The notes: generated from the sequence alone by a model not told the origin. A stretch of 64,000 bases of DNA from Anaspis maculata (GCA_949128115.1 OX421961.1:126607050-126671049), one strand, 5' to 3'; counted from the stretch's first letter, positions 29,832 through 41,288 are shown. A program made the numbers and translations.

Positions 29832-32028
29832 TATATATATATATATAATCAAAAAAAAACCTTACAATAATACCCGTAGGTGTAAAGGTTACAAAAAATT
29901 GCAAAAAAAAAACAAAATACAAAAACTAAATAACTCAAGTAGCTCATTCCTTATTATGTACAAATTCGGCCCATTCTTTTTTGTTCCTCGCCAGTTTTTT
30001 CCCTTCATTCCATGTTTTTCCCCGTTCTCTCAAGTTTTCGACCATCACTTCATCCCAAGTTTTTTTCGGCCTTCCTCTTGTCCTTCGTTGTTGCATTTTT
30101 GCCTGCCATATCCTTTTCGTCGGTCTTGTATCTTCCATCCTCATTACATGTCCAAACCATTTCAGCTGTTGACGTTCTATATCTTTTATTATAGGTTCTA
30201 CTTCTAATTCTTCTCTTACTATGTCATTTCTGATTTTATCTCTTCTTGTTATTCCCTTGACGCTGCGCAGATATCTCATTTCCATGGCCTGTATTTTACT
30301 TTTCATTTGTTTTGTCAGGACCCAGCTTTCGCTTCCGTACGTCAAGATAGGCTTAAAAACAGTCTTGTATACAGTAAGTTTTGTTTTCCTTGAAATTTCC
30401 TTGTTTCTGATAAATGTATTACACATCGAATAGTATACTTTGGCTGCATTCTCCAGTCTGTCATTCAATTCTGTATCGTTTTTTCCGTTCCTGTGTATTT
30501 TCACTCCCAAGTATTTAAATGTTTCTACTTGTTCCATTTCTCTGTCGTTTACTTTTATTGTTATGTTCTGTTCTTCCCTACCTATCACCATTACTTTGCT
30601 TTTGTCTACATTCATTTTAAGGTTTCTAGCCGATAAAGCAGTGTTCCATATTTCTATGTTGTGTTGTAAATCTTGCTTATTTTTCGCGTAGATAACCAAG
30701 TCATCGGCGAATGCACATTCTGTTATTTCCACGGTTTCCATGTTTCTGTAACCCACATTCAGTCTCTTCACTTTTTGTCTCGTTTCTTTTATAACTTCAT
30801 CCATCACTACATTAAAAAGCGTTGGGCTTAGTACTCCGCCTTGTTTTAGTCCTTCTTTTGTTATGAACTCTTCCGATTGCATGTTTCCTGTTCTAATGTA
30901 ATTTCTTGTGTTTTCGTAGCAACTCTTTATATTTTGTCGCAATCTTCTGCTCACTCCTCTTCTCTCTAGGCTTCTCCACACTATCTTTCTTGGCACACTG
31001 TCGAACGCTTTTGCTAGATCAATAAAGGCTACGTATATGTTTTCATTTATATTCTTCTCTATTAATTGTTTTATGGTGAAAATATGGTCTTGTACTCCCC
31101 TTCCTTTCCTGAATCCGCTTTGTGACTCCTCCAGTTGTAGGTCGATTATTTTTTTTAGTCTTTTTTCCAGTATCCGTTCGTATATCTTTGCGATTGTGCA
31201 TAGCAGCGTTATTCCCCGGTAATTTGTACAGTCCCTTCTGTCTCCTTTTTTGTATATCGGTAGCACTATTCCCAATTCCCAGTCTTTCGGTATCTTTCTT
31301 TCTTGCCAAATTTTATTGAAAAGTATTGTTAGTATTTCTATGCCTTTGTTTCCCAAAATCTTCACCATTTCCGGTGTTATTCCATCATGTCCGGCTGATT
31401 TTCCTCTTTTTAAAGCTTTTACTGCCTCTATTACCTCTTCAATTTTTATTTCCAGTTCTTCGGGTTCTTCTTTGTCACTTTCCAAGTAGGTTTCACCGTC
31501 TTCTTCCCATTCTCCATCTATTTGCTCCGCATTTAGCATCTCTTCGAAATATTCTTGCCACCTCTTCATGATGTCATCTTCATCTTCCAATATTTTTCCG
31601 TTTTTATCTTTTATGTGTCTATTCTTTTGTTGTTTTCCTTTCCGTAAATTTTTGAGTACTTTATAGAACAGCTTCTGGTTTCCATGACTGTCTTGCTCCA
31701 TCTTTTCTCCGAATTCCTCCCATGATCTTTGTTTTGCCTGCTGCACTCTTTCTTTCACTCTTATTCTTTGTTCCTTGTAATTGTTGTAATTTCCTTCAGT
31801 TCTGTTCGTCAGATATAGTCTCCATTTTTGTTTTTTGTCTCTTACTTCTGTCTTGATCTCTTCATTCCACCATCTGGTTCGTTTTTGGTATCCGCTGATT
31901 TTTGTGGTTCCGCAAGTTTCTTGTGCAATTCTTAGTAATATTTCCTTTATATTCTTCCATAGCTCTTCCAGAGTATAAACGTGGGTTTTTTCTTTAATCT
32001 TGTCCATTTCTATCTCTACTCTTTCTTC
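29832..32028 (-). mobile_element. Recent 5'-truncated LINE insertion
   Basis: Minus-strand insertion between the two 127 bp copies. Its 3' end lies on the left and finishes with a (TA)n run (29830-29848) plus a nearby A/T tract (T10 on the minus strand, 29851-29860). The 5' end lies about 20 bp upstream of the ORF start at 32007, so the endonuclease and any ORF1 were lost. The perfect target copies and intact ORF show a young insertion. The insertion provides 2.2 kb including the RT ORF. Confidence 0.93.
29944..32007 (-). CDS. LINE reverse transcriptase (RTE/BovB-like), intact frame
   Basis: 687 residues, no stop. Residues 1-200 form the linker after a missing endonuclease (QKRTRWWNEEIKTEVRDKKQ). 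RT follows: GKSAGHDGITPEM near 203, NYRGITLLCTIAKIYERIL near 262, SGFRKGRGVQDHIF near 297, motif A in FIDLAKAFDSVP near 329, motif B in GLKQGGVLSPTLFN near 387, and catalytic FADD near 433. The C-terminal part has PILTYGSESWVLT, MRYLRSVKGITRRDKIRN and KWFGHVMRMEDTRPTKRIWQ, typical of this clade. All catalytic aspartates are present, so the polymerase itself may be functional, but without endonuclease the copy is not autonomous. The ATG is simply the first after truncation. It belongs to the most recent insertion in the window. Confidence 0.92.
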   Translation of the reverse strand: MDKIKEKTHVYTLEELWKNIKEILLRIAQETCGTTKISGYQKRTRWWNEEIKTEVRDKKQKWRLYLTNRTEGNYNNYKEQRIRVKERVQQAKQRSWEEFGEKMEQDSHGNQKLFYKVLKNLRKGKQQKNRHIKDKNGKILEDEDDIMKRWQEYFEEMLNAEQIDGEWEEDGETYLESDKEEPEELEIKIEEVIEAVKALKRGKSAGHDGITPEMVKILGNKGIEILTILFNKIWQERKIPKDWELGIVLPIYKKGDRRDCTNYRGITLLCTIAKIYERILEKRLKKIIDLQLEESQSGFRKGRGVQDHIFTIKQLIEKNINENIYVAFIDLAKAFDSVPRKIVWRSLERRGVSRRLRQNIKSCYENTRNYIRTGNMQSEEFITKEGLKQGGVLSPTLFNVVMDEVIKETRQKVKRLNVGYRNMETVEITECAFADDLVIYAKNKQDLQHNIEIWNTALSARNLKMNVDKSKVMVIGREEQNITIKVNDREMEQVETFKYLGVKIHRNGKNDTELNDRLENAAKVYYSMCNTFIRNKEISRKTKLTVYKTVFKPILTYGSESWVLTKQMKSKIQAMEMRYLRSVKGITRRDKIRNDIVREELEVEPIIKDIERQQLKWFGHVMRMEDTRPTKRIWQAKMQQRRTRGRPKKTWDEVMVENLRERGKTWNEGKKLARNKKEWAEFVHNKE

Positions 32029-32155
32029 GTTTTCCTACTATATTTGTCAAACTTTTTTCTCGTAAAGCTAGTTTTACAATCATGTTCAGCGATTTTAAAG
32101 CCTCACTCTTCACTTAAAGCTTTTTTACCGTTCACTCTCTCACTCACTATGTATA
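32029..32155. repeat. 127 bp target-site duplication, right copy
   Basis: Same sequence as 29705-29831 without a mismatch. To the right the sequence continues ATTAAAGTTTATTC, which represents the original genomic flank. Confidence 0.95.
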
Positions 32156-32264
32156 ATTAAAGTTTATTCACATGACTAACACGCTATGAAATCTTTACAA
32201 GCCTTCTTTACCTCTCATCATACTCAAAGTTCCCATCACGTAGAATACATACAAGAAAACTCAT

Positions 32265-32480
32265 TTAATTCCACACTTTCCAACCAGTGGTGCTGTGCTC
32301 TCTAGGAAGCCAATCTTGCTTCAATACTCTTCCTGATCTTCGTCGATGACATCGTTGAAAATGCAGAGGCTGTGGGCGCACCCTGCTGTTTGTGGATGAC
32401 CTTAAGATCTTGTTACGTTTGGAATTCGCTAAGGCGAACCCCCCTCCACTGGTACAGCGATTCGTGCTACGCCAATGCCT
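32265..32480 (+). pseudogene. Jockey-like RT fragment
   Basis: In one frame SILFLIFVDDIVENAEAVG (from about 32310) and, one base shifted, LLFVDDLKILLRLEF (from about 32383). Together they match the RT motif B to C stretch (LLF..FINDI...LLFADDLKI) of Jockey/CR1-type LINEs. The fragment is about 70 codons and frameshifted. The opposite-strand frame over it is a shadow. Confidence 0.6.
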
Positions 32481-32524
32481 AGCTGGCTGGTAGGCTGGTA
32501 GGGGTACCAGCCTACCAGCCAGCT
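32481..32524. repeat. Perfect 20 bp hairpin with GGGG loop
   Basis: AGCTGGCTGGTAGGCTGGTA, then GGGG, then its exact reverse complement. No T-run follows, and the setting is a decayed LINE. It may be a small palindromic insertion or a replication slip. Confidence 0.85.
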
Positions 32525-32900
32525 TATAGCTCATTTTCAGGTTGGACGACGGACGACGGCAATGCTACCGATTCCAGGCTTCAAACCAAAGGGCAAATGC
32601 GGTTTTTGCCAGGCGGTAGGTAGTAATCTCCAAAGAGCTTCGGGTAGAAAGGCCATAAAGAGCTACAAAATCTTTCTTTCCATCACCGTCATCAAGCCAT
32701 GTGAAAATACGAGTGGTGTCTTGGTTGCCGTCACCCTGCGGTTCATTCAAGTAGAGTTTTATACACCTGAAATTCCTGAAACCTGAACATCGTCAGCGTA
32801 TTTCACATTTTTCCTGAAAGTAGGGGTCCATGGTCGACGTCACTGTCTCTTTTTCCCATCTCTTCTGCTACGTTCTATTCTTCCTGTCTTTTCATTTCCA
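32525..32900. other. Short unassigned stretch between LINE fragments
   Basis: No motif on either strand beyond a short frame at 32562-32786 that resembles no known protein. Probably decayed LINE flank. Confidence 0.3.
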
Positions 32901-32997
32901 CCCACATCTCGCGCGCTCCGGTTCTTTTTAAGTAACGTTTTCTTTCGCTTGTCGGCCTTAAAGCTCTCTTGATCTTGCAAACTTCCTTTTGCGTTTC

Positions 32998-34860
32998 TTA
33001 AGGAATGTTATTTTCGCTCTCCATTATGATGTTCTCTTCAAATTTCACGACTCTCTTCCGCGCTGCTATTCTTATTAAATCCCTTTTCGTTCCTTCTAAA
33101 ACTATATATGACGGCGTATTCATGTTAAGGCCCAGAATCCGTTTGATATACTTGAGTTGTATTCTTTCTATTCTGTCGTTTTCCTTCCAGTCCCAGATTT
33201 CCACTTCATATGTCAGCATACTTTTGACTATGCAATCAAACATCCTCATTCTAATTCTGGAATCATGTTCAAATTTTCTCTCTCCAATGTTTCACACCAG
33301 CGCCATAGCCACCGCCGCTTTCCTCGTCCTCTCTCTGATGTGAGCCACAGTTCTATCATTTTTCGGCAACACATCCCAGATATCTAATTTCTTTCACCTT
33401 TTTTTTATCCTGCTGCCGTCCCATTTCCATTCCTCTTTCCGACTCTTTCCTCTTCCCTTCATGAAAATCATCACCTTTGATTTTTCCACGATCAATGTCA
33501 AATCTCTTTTTGCCAAAATCCTCCAGTCGTTTCATCATCTTCATCGCTTTCTCGTTTGTCGCTAGTGGCACAATGTCGTTTGCGTATGCCAAGGTCCAGA
33601 TCTTCGTTTTTTCAACCACAATATCCCGTCCTGTCCCTTCCTCATAATTTCTTCCATTCTAGTAATGTACAGCGAGAACAGTGGGGCTCATCGGGCATCC
33701 ATGTCTCAGTCCCTTTACTGTCCAGAAGTTCCCAAATGTGCTGTTTCCGATTCTAACTGTGTTGGTTGTCTCTTGGTATACTTCGTCTATTCTTCTCACC
33801 AGACTTTCCGTCACTCCCACTATTCTCAATTCTTTCCAAAGTTTTGTCCTGTTTATCGTATCGAAAGCCACTCTGAGGTCCACAAAGGATTCAAGTACTA
33901 GTCCACCTGCTGGCTTTGCGAACTCTTTGTCGTTGATGTAATTCAACACATACAAATTGTCAACTGTGCTTCTTCTCCTTCTAAAGCCTGCTTGTACATT
34001 TGGCAGCAGATGTTTATTTTCGATTTCTTCTTCCAGTCGATGTTCGGGTATCATGGCGTATATTTTATAGCCAGTGTTGAGCAGCGTAATTCCCCAGTAG
34101 TTCTTCACCTTATCTTGGTCTCCCTTTTTATAAATCAGAAACACAATTCCTTCTTTCCACTTCGCTGGTATTCCTCCTGTATTCCCCTTCCATTATCTTA
34201 TTCATCAGTCTGATTAGAGTTTTTATCATGTATTCCGTAGCGTAAATCCAGGCTTCATTTCTAATAATCAGGACATGCCACTTTTTTCTTCTTAGTTTTT
34301 TCACTTGTGTTTAAATTTTGTGCTCGCTGATCTCTTCCATTTCTGCGTCCTGGATTCCTGGCTCTATCCGTTGTTGGTTCATGTTCTCGGTACTTTCATA
34401 TTCTCGCTGATTCCAGTTTTATTTCTCTCTCTGTGTTCATAAATGTCCATGCTTCTGTTTCCGTCTTAATCTTTCCCAAGTGTACCTCTAATTTTCTTTC
34501 ACTCTCCATTTTCTTCACCTTACATTTTTGTCTGTATTCTTTCAGTTCTTGTAGATACACCACTTTATTTACTTTTCCTCTTTTCCATTCTCGCAGAACC
34601 TTTCTCAATTCTCTTTTCTTTAACAAACATTCCCCGTCCCACCATTCACTTCTACCAACTTTCCATTGATCTGTTCAGTTTTTTTTGCAACCGCTCCATC
34701 AATGATTGCTTTTATTTCTCTCCAGTAATATTCCGTTCCTTCTCCTTGCCATAGTTCGATATTTTTCGATTGTTTTCTATACTTTCCTATGTTTTCGTCT
34801 AACCATATTTCAATTTTTTATCTTGTTTTTCTTTCCATTTTTTCCATGGACAATTCACCA
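32998..34860 (-). pseudogene. Decayed arthropod LINE, several frames
   Basis: Minus-strand pieces of one LINE. From the 5' side: WWDGECLLKKRELRKVLREW (near 34640), then the RT core (33659-34144) with NYWGITLLNTGYKIYA, LLPNVQAGFRRRRSTVDNLY, VDLRVAFDTINRTKLW and GLRHGCPMSPT. Then in another frame LAYANDIVPLATNEKAMKMM (33356-33619), where the catalytic site reads YAND rather than FADD/YADD. Last comes the C-terminal stretch SMLTYEVEIWDWKENDRIER with ILGLNMNTPSYIVLE (32998-33249). Frameshifts and the altered catalytic aspartate make it non-functional. This LINE type is common in insect genomes. It is a different family from the intact one at 29944-32007. Confidence 0.85.
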
Positions 34861-35428
34861 CCAGGCTCCACATGGGCTCCACCAGTCAGTGTTGCCAGCC
34901 ACTGTCACTTGACCTTACGTCTGTCACCTGCAGAGGTCACACATAACCTCGCAAATACCAGACGGTGGGCCCCACGAAGCGGCCTTCCGTTTGAAATTTA
35001 GGGCACTGTCAGAGTAAATATCACTATTTTGCTCTCTTGTACCATTGCAATTCTGTGTATGATCATTATCATCATGCTTTGCCGACCTTTTCACTGTTCT
35101 GTCTCATGTTTGCAAATAATGGCCGCAGTTAGGTGCTGGATGCCCGATCTCCAAATCGACCCAACAACTTCACGCAACGCTGGAACCTTAGATTCGGTGA
35201 CGCCCTTAAGCAAGACACATCAACAAGCTTTTTCCCCTGTGAGCTATGACAGACACCCGCCATGTGAAGAGGTAGTATCTAACTCTGGCGGTGAGGGTTG
35301 CGGACTCGTCCAGCTTTGGACACTGTCCAAAGTTCTGAATCCTCTACAAGGAACCTACACAACCACAGGGAAGTCTCATGTTTCCATACAAGTCCTAGTC
35401 ATCAAGTCACTCCATATCGTAGCTAGCC
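34861..35428. other. Unassigned DNA
   Basis: No domain, tRNA or terminal repeat recognised. A 181-codon frame at 35029-35574 runs into the MITE that follows, so I do not call it a gene. Confidence 0.35.
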
Positions 35429-35666
35429 AGGTAGATTCTATATGTATATCCCATACACTTTCTATTTGTAGTAGAATGACTGTTTGGAGCAAAAATAAAG
35501 TGACAAGCTGGGGGGCTACGGCTACCGCTGATGGCACCTGCAAAGTTTTGGAGCGAAACTATCAGCGGCCATAGGCCGTATTCTCCCAGCGCTCCAGCTT
35601 GTCACTTTATTTTTGCTTCAAAAAGTCGTTCTACTTAAAATAAAAAGAGTATGGGATATATTTACC
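35429..35666. mobile_element. MITE with long inverted repeats
   Basis: AGCAAAAATAAAGTGACAAG on the left pairs with CTTGTCACTTTATTTTTGCT on the right; the arms extend outward through TATATCCCATAC against GTATGGGATATA and inward to the CGCTGAT/ATCAGCG core. Length about 238 bp, with most of it in the arms. Non-coding. Confidence 0.85.
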
Positions 35667-37919
35667 TAATCGTTCAATTGGCGAACGGCCTTCCATCCAT
35701 CAACTTTGTTCAACTTTGAAATATCTATCATAGACGTTTGTGTTTTATCCAAGCTTTGCTGTCGGTTTAAATCGGGACAAGCTAAGAGCTTCAGCCCTGG
35801 CACGCAATTGTACTTTGTCAGCTGTGCTGGCACGTTTTGAACCATAACATAACTTGTATTTCTCCACCTGTAATTGTGGACCCCCCTATTTGTGGTTTGT
35901 CGGCGAATCTGCCTTGTACCTACCAAATTTAGCTGATTGCTTCGTTATAAGTACGTAACTCGATACGTAATGAATGTTCATTGATTAATGGATTGTTCAA
36001 TTCAATCATCAGCAGCCGTCATCTTGGTAATCCCATTGGGCAGTACCTCTTCATTGAAACTCAACATGAACCTAGGCACCTCGGGTTTTATTGGTGTACA
36101 ACATCAAATAAATTGTAACTGAAAACTACCATTCCTTCGACAACGCAACGCCCAGTGCAGAATCGCCATTTTGCTCTCGAGTTACTCACCCCAATACAAC
36201 TCTAGCAGCATTTTGACAGGGCTTGGTCTAAATGATTGGTTATGGGTGACATGGTGGAGGCTCCTCCTCCTCATGACAGGCTGGAGAAACCGCTTCTTCC
36301 CAGCGTGCGACAACATCTATTCACCAAATATATTTATTTATCATATACATTTGGCAAAGACTATATTTGTATCGTTAGCCAAATTACAGGTGGAAAACCA
36401 CTCTCTTCTGGATTCTGGACGTATTTAAAATTTCCGCCAAGTTGTTTCAAAATACGCGTGAACAAGGCCTAAACGTGCCTAAACATTAAGCCACGTTTCA
36501 TTGATGACGTACATTGTTTGCTAAATTTGTCGCGACTATAAGTAGATACGTATTTTGGAGCTCTCACACCAAAAGATACACAACAAAAACCGTTCACCAA
36601 TACAAGATGAGAAATGAGTAGCTATTCTCTACCATCCAATCATAGATCATATTTTTTCTTTCTAGACCTCATCCTATTGTTTCTAAATTGTTTTCTTCTG
36701 ATGCCACAATTCATCCCATCTTTACTACGAGTATCTACAGCCTATCTTGGAGACGTACGAAAAAGGGCAATTTGTCTGCAATCCAATTTATGGTGTGTAG
36801 TACCTACACGCATATGTTCGCCAACAGTAACGTTCCTCCAGAGATACTTTTTTATACCTCTAGATAATATACGATATGGAAGAGATGTATAAGCAGATAA
36901 AAAAAGACTCGCCTAATATTCACACATTTTCTCTAGTTCGGCAGGTATACCTGTACAGTTTGCTTGATGCAAAATCAATAAAAGTCGACCATATTTTTTG
37001 AGCTTTGGTGTCCCATGCCCGATACAATTTCCATCACAAATTTTGCATGAGGAAATAAATTCGGAAGCTCAACTAGTCGACAGCCGTGTGTAGAAATTCG
37101 TTATTGTACGTGTGCAAATTTTTCTCGCACCAACTCCGACATATATGCGCGGTTATATTATATCCTATTTCTCTACGGGAACTTTCGACTGGAAGTGCTG
37201 GTGGAGTGCACGTCTAGGGAATTGCAAGAGAAATCAGACGTGACAAATGACACCTCCTATATTCCCAAAAAGGGTTATCGCACACATCGTTCTCTTTTCA
37301 TTGGAATTTATTTCGCTCCTAGAGGAGAGCTTGGAAAAGAGGCAATAAGGGCATCGAGATTTATTTCTCAATCTGCGAAATTTGCTATGTCGATGTCGGT
37401 TCGTAAAAGAATTGCTTTATTCAGTGGAAATTCTGGTGGGCCACAACATATATTTACCACGCGCAATACGAATTACAAGACGAAATTGCGCGGAAAATTT
37501 TAAATTGCACCCGGCTGGGATCGAAGGACCTTGAGCTGTATGAACCGTTTTTTGTGCCGTTGGATGGATTACAGGCTCATTGTGTAGAGTTCATTCTATT
37601 TTTAACGCTTTTTTTTTCTTCTAACAGGTAGGTATACCTGATGAAGTAATACCAGAGTTTTGGGACTCCTTTGGAATGATGATTAATTTCTGGTGTCTAG
37701 ACTAATATAATTATTCACCAAATATTGACAATTATTTTTAAATCGCTATGATGTAGGGTACAGGGTTCCGCATTCTATATTTACCCAGCAGATTACTGCA
37801 GGGGAAATTGATGGAGTGAAAAAGGCTTAGTGACTTTCGAGTCCGATGAGGCCTCGTAAGTAAGAGAAGTCGAAGACTTTTCAATTAAGCCGAAATTCCG
37901 AGTTGTATGTAGTTCATAC
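35667..37919. other. Intergenic DNA, no recognised gene
   Basis: Several short frames (for example 37195-37503, 102 codons, RKRIALFSGNSGGPQHIF) have no family I know. The last 100 bases before the LTR contain GAAGTCGAA and CCGAAATTCCGAGTTG units that continue on the other side of the LTR. Confidence 0.35.
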
Positions 37920-38342
37920 TATTACGAAGCTCGCGACCATCCGGGCTCTTTCTAGAGAAATCTAGATCTACGCGTTGCATTCGGGAAGCATCGAGAGACT
38001 TCAGCGGTAGGTCACGACACGTCGAGACTTCTGGTGGAGGTGCCGTAAAAAGTACGCGTATATTCTCGACGCAGATACCAGAGAAATCCTCGTGTGCTGT
38101 AAACACCTTCAGGAAGCATCCAGAACCTCCGATGCCACTATAAGAGAGGAACTCGACCTGGCATCGAGAGAGTTGGAATCGAGCGATTGTGGCGTTAACA
38201 TCTCGGCGACATTATGAATTACCAAGCGATTAATAATTCTGTGCGTTATTTAGTTGTTCGGTAGTAACTAATAAAGTGCAGTCTGTTTACAAGTAAATCA
38301 GCGCGTTTAATTTCGAGATAGGCGAACCCGAATACCGTAACA
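37920..38342 (+). mobile_element. Solo LTR, family A, second copy
   Basis: 423 bp closely similar to 15215-15639. It starts TATTACGAAGCTCGC (the expected TG is mutated to TA) and ends ATACCGTAACA. The 4 bp target copies are ATAC at 37916-37919 and ATAC at 38343-38346. TATA-like CTATAAGAG and AATAAAG are conserved. It interrupts the CCGAG-type degenerate repeat. Confidence 0.92.
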
Positions 38343-38359
38343 ATACCTACAAATTCCAA

Positions 38360-38698
38360 GGGGAACTCAAATGTCCAAGCTAAGTCTAACTAATATAAAT
38401 CAAGTCAGAACTCCCGAAATAATCTCTAAGCTTGCGGAGAAGGAAGACATGTTTGAGTTGGACTCTCGAAGCTTAAAATGAAGAGGTTCTAAGTTTAGAG
38501 TCTTAATTCTAGGATGAAATAGAATTCCCGAGGCGATCTCAAGATCTCCGGAATGAAGTCTCTATTTCCTACGTAAAGTCAAAATTATCGAGATAATGGG
38601 AAGATTTCCGAGTTGAGGTTCAAACTACCAAGGTAAAAGTTAGAATCGGGAGATAAAACCGAAATTTCCGGGTTGAAGTCGAAATTGCAGAGAGCATA
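38360..38698. repeat. Degenerate tandem repeat, CCGAGTTGAAGTC-type units
   Basis: Loosely repeated blocks such as AACTCCCGAAATAATCTC, AGAATTCCCGAGGCGATCTC, AAATTATCGAGATAAT, AGATTTCCGAGTTGAGG and AAATTTCCGGGTTGAAGTC with a period near 30-60 bp. The same unit occurs before the solo LTR (37860-37905). An old, decayed satellite. Confidence 0.55.
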
Positions 38699-38755
38699 TT
38701 ATTAATATTATTATTATTATTATTAATTATTATTAATCATTGGTATTATTAATTG
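38699..38755. repeat. (TTA)n microsatellite
   Basis: An imperfect ATT/TTA run of about 55 bp. Confidence 0.9.
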
Positions 38756-39821
38756 CAAAACTTGAAAACTTGCCAGTTGAGTTCCTAGTTTGTCCAAAAT
38801 AAAGTCCGCAATTCTGACTTTGAGCAAGGCGGAAACCCCAGTCCGCATCTGGATTACTCAATCTCGCTCCAATTTGAGATTGAAGTAAACAGTTTTTTCT
38901 GATTAGTTCCAACGTCAAGACACCACAAATATGCAACCGGTAGCGATAAATGTAGTAGAAGTTGCTATAATATTTATAATAATATTTCCCACTGTCCTTG
39001 AAAAAAAAAAACAGAAGACGACAGCTGGATGTGCTCCAGCATTGCCAACACAAACACTCAAGAAGGGAATTTATTCTCATTTCCTCCGGTATTTCCACTG
39101 CTCCCTCGCGCTGTCGAACTGCACCGGCGCTTTGTTATTAATATTTATATTTCGACATTTTTGTTGAATTTCAACGATAGCTTCGTGGCCTCTTGCTCTG
39201 AAAGATAAATAAAATGGTGAAGTTCATTCAAAATAATTGGATTCGTTGCTGCGTTTGCGACTGGCTAGAAGCTAGCAGAATTTAATTGTTGTACTGGACA
39301 TAAATATCAACACAACCAACGACCTGTTCCTAAAATCGTATCGGATTGCCTGGTAATTTCCTAGAGAATTCCCTCCGAGATTACCTCCCACCTAGTACGA
39401 AATTAGCTCTTGCACGAAGTCGCTCTTCTTGATGTTCTACCAAATTAGAGTTCTACTATATAGAGCCCATCAGGCAAGCGCTCTACTACTTATACTTCTT
39501 ACTTCCGCAATGTTTTCTCTGTGTATATACAAAGACGCCTCTCATTCAGCTTTTTACTACTGCTGGTTGCGACCTTCCTTGGGGATGAAACTCTTTGATG
39601 TTATGAAAAGGAAGCCACCTACCCAAGGAACAGAGCAGGTTTCCACGGGATGTTATTATTATCTTATACCCTGTACCTACACTGCATCAACGACACAGCA
39701 GAAGCAGCGAAATTTTCAAGGACTAGTTAAGCTTTTTCGTCTCGCTCGATTTTATCTGCCTACCCTTCTTCCCACACGCGCGCCATACTAATGAGTAAAC
39801 ATTTCATAAAGGTAGGTAGAA

Positions 39822-39997
39822 CAAATGGCACCCGTGGGCATTTCATTACGAAAAAGATCCCATGGAGACATTAAAAAAATATCAAGAGCTTTTGCATTCA
39901 TTTCTACAACAAATCGTGCCCGCGGGCATTTAATTACAAAAAAGGGTCTCATTGGACATTACAAGAATATCAAGAACTTTCACGTTAATTTCGATTC
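39822..39997. repeat. Diverged tandem duplication of about 88 bp
   Basis: Two adjacent copies: ACAAATGGCACCCGTGGGCAT... and ACAAATCGTGCCCGCGGGCAT..., both followed by TTTCATTAC/TTTAATTAC, a GACATTA block, AATATCAAGA and CTTT. Roughly three quarters identical. The frame happens to stay open across both. Confidence 0.75.
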
Positions 39998-40469
39998 AAA
40001 AACCTACTAATTTACGTATTTCAAGCTTTGTGCTTTGATAAAAGCAGGTGAAGTGAAATAAACTGGAACAATAAGCGGTTCAGTTCATGACAACACGCGC
40101 GGGAAACGTCGTTTTAAAGACTTGAGTATGCAATAATGTAATATCATCAGAAATTGCACTCATTTCACGTCTTTTATAATAATACCTAGTTTGTTCCACT
40201 TTACAAAAGTAGAGTAAGGATAACGTCCTGAGGAGATGGGCTCAACTCCAGTATAATCCAGGAACGACTCCCTTGCTATGGATTTGATCTAATCTACACA
40301 CCCTCAAGGCTGAGGATTATAATACCCAACTCTGTGCCAAATAAATACGTATCGGTATGTTGAGCGCAGTTTCCCTTTCTTAGGGGCTGATAGAGATAGG
40401 TACGTGTACCTATGTGCAGCTATAACAAAGATTAAACCTTGATTTATAGTAGATATAGGCATACCCCGG

Positions 40470-40616
40470 GTTCCACCAGAAAGTTAACACAGTGTTAACG
40501 CTAATACACGATTAAATGGATGTTGTTCTGGATCTCTGTCGCCCATTAAAAGGAATTGATAAAACGGAATTACATCACTTTCAGTGTGTTAAACTAACAC
40601 AGCTTTGGTGGAATCC
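40470..40616. mobile_element. Possible small MITE
   Basis: TTCCACCAGAAAGTTAACAC near 40470 is loosely mirrored by GTTAAACTAACACAGC and TTTGGTGGAA near 40590-40616. The arms are short and mismatched; confidence is low. Confidence 0.4.
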
Positions 40617-41288
40617 GCAGCCAGACGATTGGTCCTTGCACTTCATTTTGTTGGATGTAAGTCGATCACATTGTTCGATGCAATTTCCTGAAGCTCACTT
40701 TGGCCCTGAGCTCTTGAGGATCATTATTTATCGGGACGTCACTCGGGAAGTCATTTTGCGAGTGTTGGCTGTCCTCTGGGAACTATTTACTGGGATCCTT
40801 GTTGAATATGTGCATTTAGTAAACACGTCACAGTCGCCATTCCAGATGAATTGGTGCAAACAAACCGCAGCTGATTACTGTTAGATCTGCATTAGTAGTG
40901 AATGCATATTGATCCGCAAACAGCGAACAAATACCTCCACTACGTATCATGTCCTTATAAAGCCCGTAATTGAATTACCCACAATTGTTCCTAGTAAGAA
41001 CATTGATGAAAACTTAATAATCTCAAGTTGTTCATATTAACATAGTCTAATTTTTTTTGAAGAGCCGACTAGGTGATCAAGCCATGGAAAAAAGCCAAGT
41101 GTCACAACTTTCAATCATTCAATCATGCTTAAACCCTGTTTTGGGACAAAAAAAACACAGAACACAGAAACACATTCAAGCTTGAATTAGTGGCGTAACT
41201 AAAGGAAGGTGACCCTACCCACAGTCTTTGTTTTCACTTTCCCAAGTCCCAAGTCACCAGTCCCAACACCAATGAGAAAGCAAAGTAT

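Larger units (their letters stand above)
38756..41288. other. Intergenic DNA with small duplications
   Basis: Holds the 39822-39997 duplication and the 40470-40616 inverted repeat, listed separately. Open frames at 39429-39791 and 40516-40884 have no recognised domain. Confidence 0.35.

Noticed and set aside
31037..31571. Plus-strand ORFs opposite the intact LINE RT
   Set aside because: Serine/phenylalanine-rich shadows of the minus-strand reverse transcriptase.
32265..32534. 89-codon minus-strand ORF
   Set aside because: Opposes a plus-strand Jockey-like RT fragment and a palindrome; no own signature.
15215..38342. One giant LTR element bounded by the two family A LTRs
   Set aside because: Each LTR has its own different target duplication (ATAT and ATAC), and the DNA between is unrelated; both are independent solo LTRs.
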